Source: Pedobacter caeni (GTDB taxonomy: Bacteria > Bacteroidota > Bacteroidia > Sphingobacteriales > Sphingobacteriaceae). Taken from it: a stretch of 64,000 nt of DNA. Shown in pieces: positions 60,423-64,000 of this stretch. The position numbers and the translations under genes were made by a program. Where the stretch lies: NCBI RefSeq assembly GCF_900129215.1, contig NZ_FQUQ01000004.1:806001-870000 (forward strand), written 5' to 3'. The notes below the pieces were generated by a model, which made no database searches, was not told the origin of the DNA, and was given only the letters and a program-made list of their open reading frames with translations. The number at the start of each line of letters is the position of its first letter. Within the stretch, counting starts at the first letter, position 1.

Positions 60423-60842
60423 CTACTTCTGGTTTTCATCAAAATGTAACAACCAGTAGTTTCCGTATTTATCCTTCAGGTCACCAAACAAGGCACCCCA
60501 GAAACTATTCTCCAAAGGATGGGTTGCCGTACCACCTTCCACAAGCCGGTTGTAACAAGTCCTCGCCTCTTCTTCCGAGCTGCAATTGAGCATCAGGGAA
60601 ACCGCATTCCCTCTCAGCAGACCTTCGTTTCCTACCATATCAGAGGCCATGATCCTCAGCATTCCTTTACAAAGTGTGGCATGTAAAATATAATTCTTCA
60701 TCTGCGCCGGCATTTTTTCGGATAAGGGGGATTCTCCAATCGTTTGAAAATTCAGATCCCCGCCAAGACAGTGCTGATAGAATGTCATTGCCTCGCGGCA
60801 ATTGCCGGCAAAAGTTAAATAAGAGTGGATAGATGTCATCAT
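60423..60842 (-). CDS. VOC family protein, PhnB-like
   Basis: The 139-residue protein is a 3-demethylubiquinone/PhnB-like VOC member: YLTFAGNCREAMTFYQHCLG, then LNFQTIGESPLS, the HATLCKGMLRIMASD strand and the closing WGALFGDLKDKYGNYW with HFDE. The metal ligands of true glyoxalases are not all present. The role is unknown. It is divergent from the GlxA-type regulator gene (127 bp to its chosen start) and could be its target. Confidence 0.85.
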   Translation of the reverse strand: MMTSIHSYLTFAGNCREAMTFYQHCLGGDLNFQTIGESPLSEKMPAQMKNYILHATLCKGMLRIMASDMVGNEGLLRGNAVSLMLNCSSEEEARTCYNRLVEGGTATHPLENSFWGALFGDLKDKYGNYWLLHFDENQK

Positions 60843-60902
60843 GACGATAATAAATTACAAGGTAAACTTAGCAGGAAGTCCCTAAAAAAATCTTGTGTAA
60901 AA

Positions 60903-60958
60903 GCGACAATTAAAGGGGTTGTTTGCGACAATAAAACACGATATATTTGATATCAAAT
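60903..60958 (+). promoter_or_regulatory. Promoter and operator-like repeats before the GlxA-type regulator
   Basis: TATATTTG at 60942-60949 matches TAnnTTTG, with TTG at 60919-60921 as a -33 about 20 bp upstream. A perfect 14-bp palindrome ATTTGATATCAAAT (60945-60958) overlaps the -7 box, and GCGACAAT occurs twice 22 bp apart (60903-60910 and 60925-60932). The site suits autoregulation and supports the ATG at 60970. Confidence 0.5.
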
Positions 60959-60969
60959 TGAATCCACAG

Positions 60970-61950
60970 ATGAAACACATTTCCATCTTAGTTCCTGAAA
61001 CAGCAGTAATTGAAGCCATTGCTGATCCTGGCTACCTCTTCAGAATGGTCAACGAGTTCCTGGAATCTTCAGGAAAACCTGCCTTATTTCAGGTCCAGCT
61101 TGTTGGCTTATCAAAAGAAGTCCGGTTAAACAACAGCCTGTTTTCAGTCCATACAGATCAACTGATTCATGAAGTCAAAAAAACAGACCTGATCTTTATT
61201 CCTGCAATTAGTGGTCATATCAAAACGGCACTGGAGCTAAACAAGGAATTCCTTCCCTGGATCATTGACCATTATCATAAAGGTGCTGAGGTTGCTTCCT
61301 TATGTATCGGAGCGTTCCTGCTGGCCTCTACAGGCCTGCTCAAGGGAAAACAATGCTCCACACACTGGCTGCACGCCACAGAGTTCCGTGAAATGTTTCC
61401 GGATGTGGAACTTGTGGATGGCAGCATCATCACTGAAGAACAACGGCTCTACTCCAGTGGGGGTGCCAATTCCTATTGGAATTTACTGCTTTACCTGGTG
61501 GAGAAATATACAGACAGGGATACTGCAATCCTTGCTTCCAAATTTTTCGCGATTGATATCGACAGGGAAAGTCAGGCTGCCTTTATGATGTTTCAAGGTC
61601 AGAAAGATCATGAAGATCTGGAGATCAGAAAAGTTCAGGAATTTATAGAGAACAACTACCAGGATAAAATTACGGTAGATCAGCTTGCTGCCATGTCTTC
61701 CCTTGGCAGGAGGAGCTTTGAACGCCGGTTTAGGAAAGCCACCAATAATACCGTAATTGAATACACCCAAAGGGTGAAAATTGAAGCCGCAAAGAGGAGT
61801 TTTGAAAGCAGCAGAAAGAACATCACCGAAGTGATGTTTGATGTCGGTTATACCGATACCAAAGCCTTCCGTGATGTGTTTAAAAAGATTACAGGTTTAA
61901 CACCTATAGAATATCGGAATAAGTACAATAAACAGGCGGTAATGGCTTAA
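60970..61950 (+). CDS. GlxA family regulator (DJ-1/PfpI domain plus AraC HTH)
   Basis: From ATG 60970 the protein has 326 residues. The first 190 form a DJ-1/PfpI-like domain (ISILVPETAVIEAIADPGYL, LIFIPAISGH, EVASLCIGAFLLASTGLLKG with the elbow Cys, then HWLHATEFREMFPDV and SSGGANSYWNLLLYLVEKY). The last 100 form an AraC domain with two HTHs (ITVDQLAAMSSLGRRSFERR, NITEVMFDVGYTDTKAFRDV). Such regulators respond to small amines or related ligands. It is followed 10 bp later by a second AraC gene. A TTG start at 60919 is rejected since it would include the promoter. Confidence 0.92.
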   Translation: MKHISILVPETAVIEAIADPGYLFRMVNEFLESSGKPALFQVQLVGLSKEVRLNNSLFSVHTDQLIHEVKKTDLIFIPAISGHIKTALELNKEFLPWIIDHYHKGAEVASLCIGAFLLASTGLLKGKQCSTHWLHATEFREMFPDVELVDGSIITEEQRLYSSGGANSYWNLLLYLVEKYTDRDTAILASKFFAIDIDRESQAAFMMFQGQKDHEDLEIRKVQEFIENNYQDKITVDQLAAMSSLGRRSFERRFRKATNNTVIEYTQRVKIEAAKRSFESSRKNITEVMFDVGYTDTKAFRDVFKKITGLTPIEYRNKYNKQAVMA

Positions 61951-61960
61951 TCGGAAACAC

Positions 61961-62749
61961 ATGCAGGTCTTACCATCTCCCCATCTGTCGCATCTCATCA
62001 GGCACTTTCTCGTTCTTGAAAGTGACCATGTGGAATTGATGGACCATCATTTTTTTCCAGATGGAAATTCGGGAATGGTTTTTCATTATGGAAGCCCTTT
62101 TAAGCAACATCCCGACAGCTTTATTTATGGTCAGGTCAGTAAGTTCCGCCACATTCAGTCTACAGGTAAAATAGGAATGCTGATTGTCGTATTCCAGCCT
62201 TACGGAAGCCACCTGCTGCTCGGAATTCCCGCACATGAGCTCAGTGATGAGCTGATTCCTTTGTCTGAACTCTGGAAGACAGCAGCCAGGGATCTGGAAG
62301 AACAGGTCATCAGCGCTCCGGACAATGGCAAACGGATCCAAATTCTGGAAAACTTCCTCAGTAAAAAATCAGGACTCTGTTTAGAGGCAGATCCAATCAT
62401 TACGCAAAGTCTGTCTATGATCTATGCCGATCATGGGCTCAGTCCCATCCATGAACTGAATAAAACACTTCAGGTCAGTGAAAGGCAACTGGAAAGAAAG
62501 TTCAAAGCACACATTGGGGTTTCTCCTAAAAACTTTTCCAATATCATCCGCTTACAATTCTTTCTAAAGCTGTTCCGCACTACCTCATCTGAAAAAAACC
62601 TGACCGAAATTGCCTATGAAAGTGGCTATTATGACCAGGCTCACCTGATCCGGGAATTCCGGAAAAACGTAGGGCTCAGTCCCGGCCAGTATATCTTTAA
62701 AACAAACCGGCTGGCAGTTAACCTTGTTCAGCTCCCCCCTCTTTTATAA
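61961..62749 (+). CDS. AraC family transcriptional regulator
   Basis: The 262-residue protein has an N-terminal sensing domain of the DUF6597 type (PHLSHLIRHFLVLESD, HHFFPDGNSGMVFHYGSPFK, KIGMLIVVFQPYGSHLLLGI) and an AraC HTH domain (ISPIHELNKTLQ-like opening, VSERQLERKFKAHIGVSPKN, NLTEIAYESGYYDQAHLIRE). It lies 10 bp after the GlxA-type gene, so the two regulators are made together. They may act on the nitrilase-fold gene downstream or on the divergent VOC gene. Confidence 0.9.
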   Translation: MQVLPSPHLSHLIRHFLVLESDHVELMDHHFFPDGNSGMVFHYGSPFKQHPDSFIYGQVSKFRHIQSTGKIGMLIVVFQPYGSHLLLGIPAHELSDELIPLSELWKTAARDLEEQVISAPDNGKRIQILENFLSKKSGLCLEADPIITQSLSMIYADHGLSPIHELNKTLQVSERQLERKFKAHIGVSPKNFSNIIRLQFFLKLFRTTSSEKNLTEIAYESGYYDQAHLIREFRKNVGLSPGQYIFKTNRLAVNLVQLPPLL

Positions 62750-62809
62750 GCCATTTGGAAATAGCTGCTGCATGTCGGCTTTGTACAATTTTCTCCTTAT
62801 ATTTTCTGA

Positions 62810-62817
62810 TAGGTTTG
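62810..62817 (+). promoter_or_regulatory. -7 element of the nitrilase-fold gene
   Basis: TAGGTTTG matches TAnnTTTG, 55 bp before the ATG at 62873. A clear -33 at the usual distance is missing. Confidence 0.4.
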
Positions 62818-62872
62818 CTTCCACATCTTTTCCTGTCCGCAGTGCAGGCAAAGCAACATAAAAATTGAAACC

Positions 62873-63826
62873 ATGAAAGCACTAAAAATCGCAACCGCAC
62901 AATTTGAAAACCGCAGTGGAGACAAAGACTATAACCTCAGCCGCATCAATGAGCTTTCTGCCCAGGCAGCAGCTTCAGGTGCAGAAGTCATCGCTTTTCA
63001 CGAATGCAGCATTACCGGATATACCTTTGCAAGAGGCCTGACCGAAGCACAAATGCTGGAGATTGCAGAATATATCCCTGATGGTTCTTCCATTCAGAAA
63101 CTCCAGGAAATCGCGAGGGCACACAACATCGTAGTGCTGGCAGGTTTATTTGAAAAAGACCGCAATGATGATCTGTTTAAGGCTTATGTAGCCGTAGACA
63201 AGAATGGCTTAATTGCCAAATACAGGAAACTTCATCCCTTCATTAATCCGCACTTAAAGCCCGGAAATGAATACGTCATCTTTGACTTGTACGGATGGAA
63301 ATGCAGCATATTGATCTGTTATGACAACAACATCATTGAAAATGTAAGGGCAACGACTTTGCTTGGTGCACAAATTATTTTCATGCCACATGTCACGATG
63401 TGTACCCCATCTACCCGTCCTGGAGCAGGATTTGTAGCCCCTGAATTGTGGGAAAACAAAGAAAAGGATCCAACCAGCCTACGCGCAGAATTTGACGGAT
63501 TGAAAGGAAGGGCCTGGCTAATGAAATGGCTTCCTGCCAGGGCTTACGACAATGCCGTTTATGCCGTATTCTCTAACCCCATAGGAATGGATGATGATCA
63601 GCTCAAGAACGGTTGTTCCATGATTGTTGATCCATATGGGGATATTATTGCGGAATGCCGTAAACTGGATGATGACATTGCCATTGCCCTCATCAGTCCG
63701 GAGAAACTGGAAAAAGCCGGAGGATCGCGATATATAAATGCCCGCAGACCCGATCTTTACCGGGACATCATCGGACAGGCACATGAATCCAGACAGCAGG
63801 TCGTCTGGCTAAACGAGCAGAAATAA
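62873..63826 (+). CDS. Carbon-nitrogen hydrolase (nitrilase superfamily amidase)
   Basis: The 317-residue protein has the full catalytic triad of the superfamily: Glu44 in IAFHECSITGY, Lys119 in KYRKLHPF and Cys149 in ILICYDNN. An invariant-type Arg-rich MKWLPARAYDNAVYAVFSNP segment and the closing DPYGDIIAECRK are also present. The group includes N-carbamoyl putrescine amidases, omega-amidases and aliphatic amidases. The substrate is not determined by these motifs, though the GlxA/AraC neighbours suggest amine or amide catabolism. A terminator follows. Confidence 0.9.
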   Translation: MKALKIATAQFENRSGDKDYNLSRINELSAQAAASGAEVIAFHECSITGYTFARGLTEAQMLEIAEYIPDGSSIQKLQEIARAHNIVVLAGLFEKDRNDDLFKAYVAVDKNGLIAKYRKLHPFINPHLKPGNEYVIFDLYGWKCSILICYDNNIIENVRATTLLGAQIIFMPHVTMCTPSTRPGAGFVAPELWENKEKDPTSLRAEFDGLKGRAWLMKWLPARAYDNAVYAVFSNPIGMDDDQLKNGCSMIVDPYGDIIAECRKLDDDIAIALISPEKLEKAGGSRYINARRPDLYRDIIGQAHESRQQVVWLNEQK

Positions 63827-63835
63827 CCGTTAAAC

Positions 63836-63876
63836 AAAAAATGGGCCGGATGAGGAATCATCCAGCCCATTTTCGC
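63836..63876. terminator. Bidirectional rho-independent terminator
   Basis: AAATGGGC and GGATGA arms with their complements form a 15-bp stem with a 4-nt loop and one mismatch, between the nitrilase-fold stop at 63826 and the minus-strand stop at 63890. Six T follow on the minus strand. Confidence 0.8.
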
Positions 63877-63889
63877 TATAAAAATTGCT

Positions 63890-64000
63890 TTATTTAGTGA
63901 GCCCGAACATCAATACCAGACGATCATTCTGATACAGGTTCAGCGTCTGATCAGCCACATCAAAACGGAATTCTTTAGTTCCAAGCATGCCCAAAAATTT
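63890..64000 (-). CDS. META/HslJ-like domain protein, C-terminal end only
   Basis: A minus-strand frame is open from the window edge to a TAA at 63890-63892. The 36 residues include KFLGMLGTKEFRFDV and LNLYQNDRLVLMFGLTK, which match the end of META (HslJ-like) domains: a FL-x2-L helix followed by L-x-L and L-x-F strands. META domains occur in outer-membrane lipoproteins with roles in motility, stress or drug tolerance. Most of the gene lies outside the window. Confidence 0.5.
   Translation of the reverse strand, partial: KFLGMLGTKEFRFDVADQTLNLYQNDRLVLMFGLTK

Noticed and set aside
1..64000. CRISPR arrays, insertion sequences, prophage or conjugation genes.
   Set aside because: No regularly spaced repeats of CRISPR type, transposase, integrase, capsid or transfer genes were seen on either strand.

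Overview
The window looks like chromosomal DNA of a Bacteroidota bacterium of the Sphingobacteriaceae type, probably a soil or water Pedobacter-like organism. The grounds are a SusC/SusD pair with its FecI-type sigma and FecR, several outer-membrane beta-barrel proteins with carboxypeptidase-like N-terminal domains, a fused ResB/CcsA cytochrome c maturation protein, TAnnTTTG promoter elements, few strong ribosome binding sites, and a tRNA without encoded CCA. I see no phage, insertion sequence, CRISPR array or plasmid replication gene. This assignment is inference from gene families, not from a search.

Layout. 1-290 is the end of a lipid A acyltransferase. 350-7359 (minus) is sigma, FecR, SusC, SusD with no glycoside hydrolase beside it. 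7486-13938 is a loose minus-strand set: VOC protein, acetyltransferase, CPBP protease, HxlR regulator, an unknown lipoprotein coupled to a papain-fold protease, an NmrA-like protein and a J-domain/KTSC protein. 14146-21811 is a two-component system followed by a CzcCBA-type metal efflux operon. 21872-23293 is an alpha-L-fucosidase. 24412-28820 is a LytS/LytT pair divergent from a beta-barrel receptor. 29466-31998 holds ychF and mgtE. 32312-34360 is a LuxR-like HTH fragment and a NarL-type kinase, followed by tRNA-Arg(CCG) and the cytochrome c maturation gene. 38299-40432 has small membrane, lipoprotein, SRPBCC and Crp genes. 40660-49183 is one co-oriented run: lipoprotein, gluzincin-like protease, YfhO-like protein, ECF sigma, FecR, STN/beta-barrel protein. 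49180-55632 is a second ECF sigma with a partner membrane protein, divergent from a small membrane protein, a beta-barrel protein and an ABC permease. 55755-63826 is mostly metabolism and regulation: DhaKL kinase, serine hydrolase, P-loop protein, DoxX, siderophore-interacting protein, VOC, GlxA and AraC regulators, nitrilase-fold amidase. The window ends inside a META-domain-like gene.

How parts work together. The clearest regulatory logic seen directly in the DNA is at 50152-50265, where two divergent copies of TGCTGCAAC-N18-GTCTA face the sigma gene on one side and the envelope operon on the other. This is best read as a self-activating ECF regulon. A second is at 16216-16254, where TTTAAT recurs four times at exactly 11 bp between the sensor kinase gene and the metal efflux operon, as expected for an OmpR-type response regulator array. 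Other operator-like repeats lie before the genes at 23468, 39141, 50743, 57474 and 60970.
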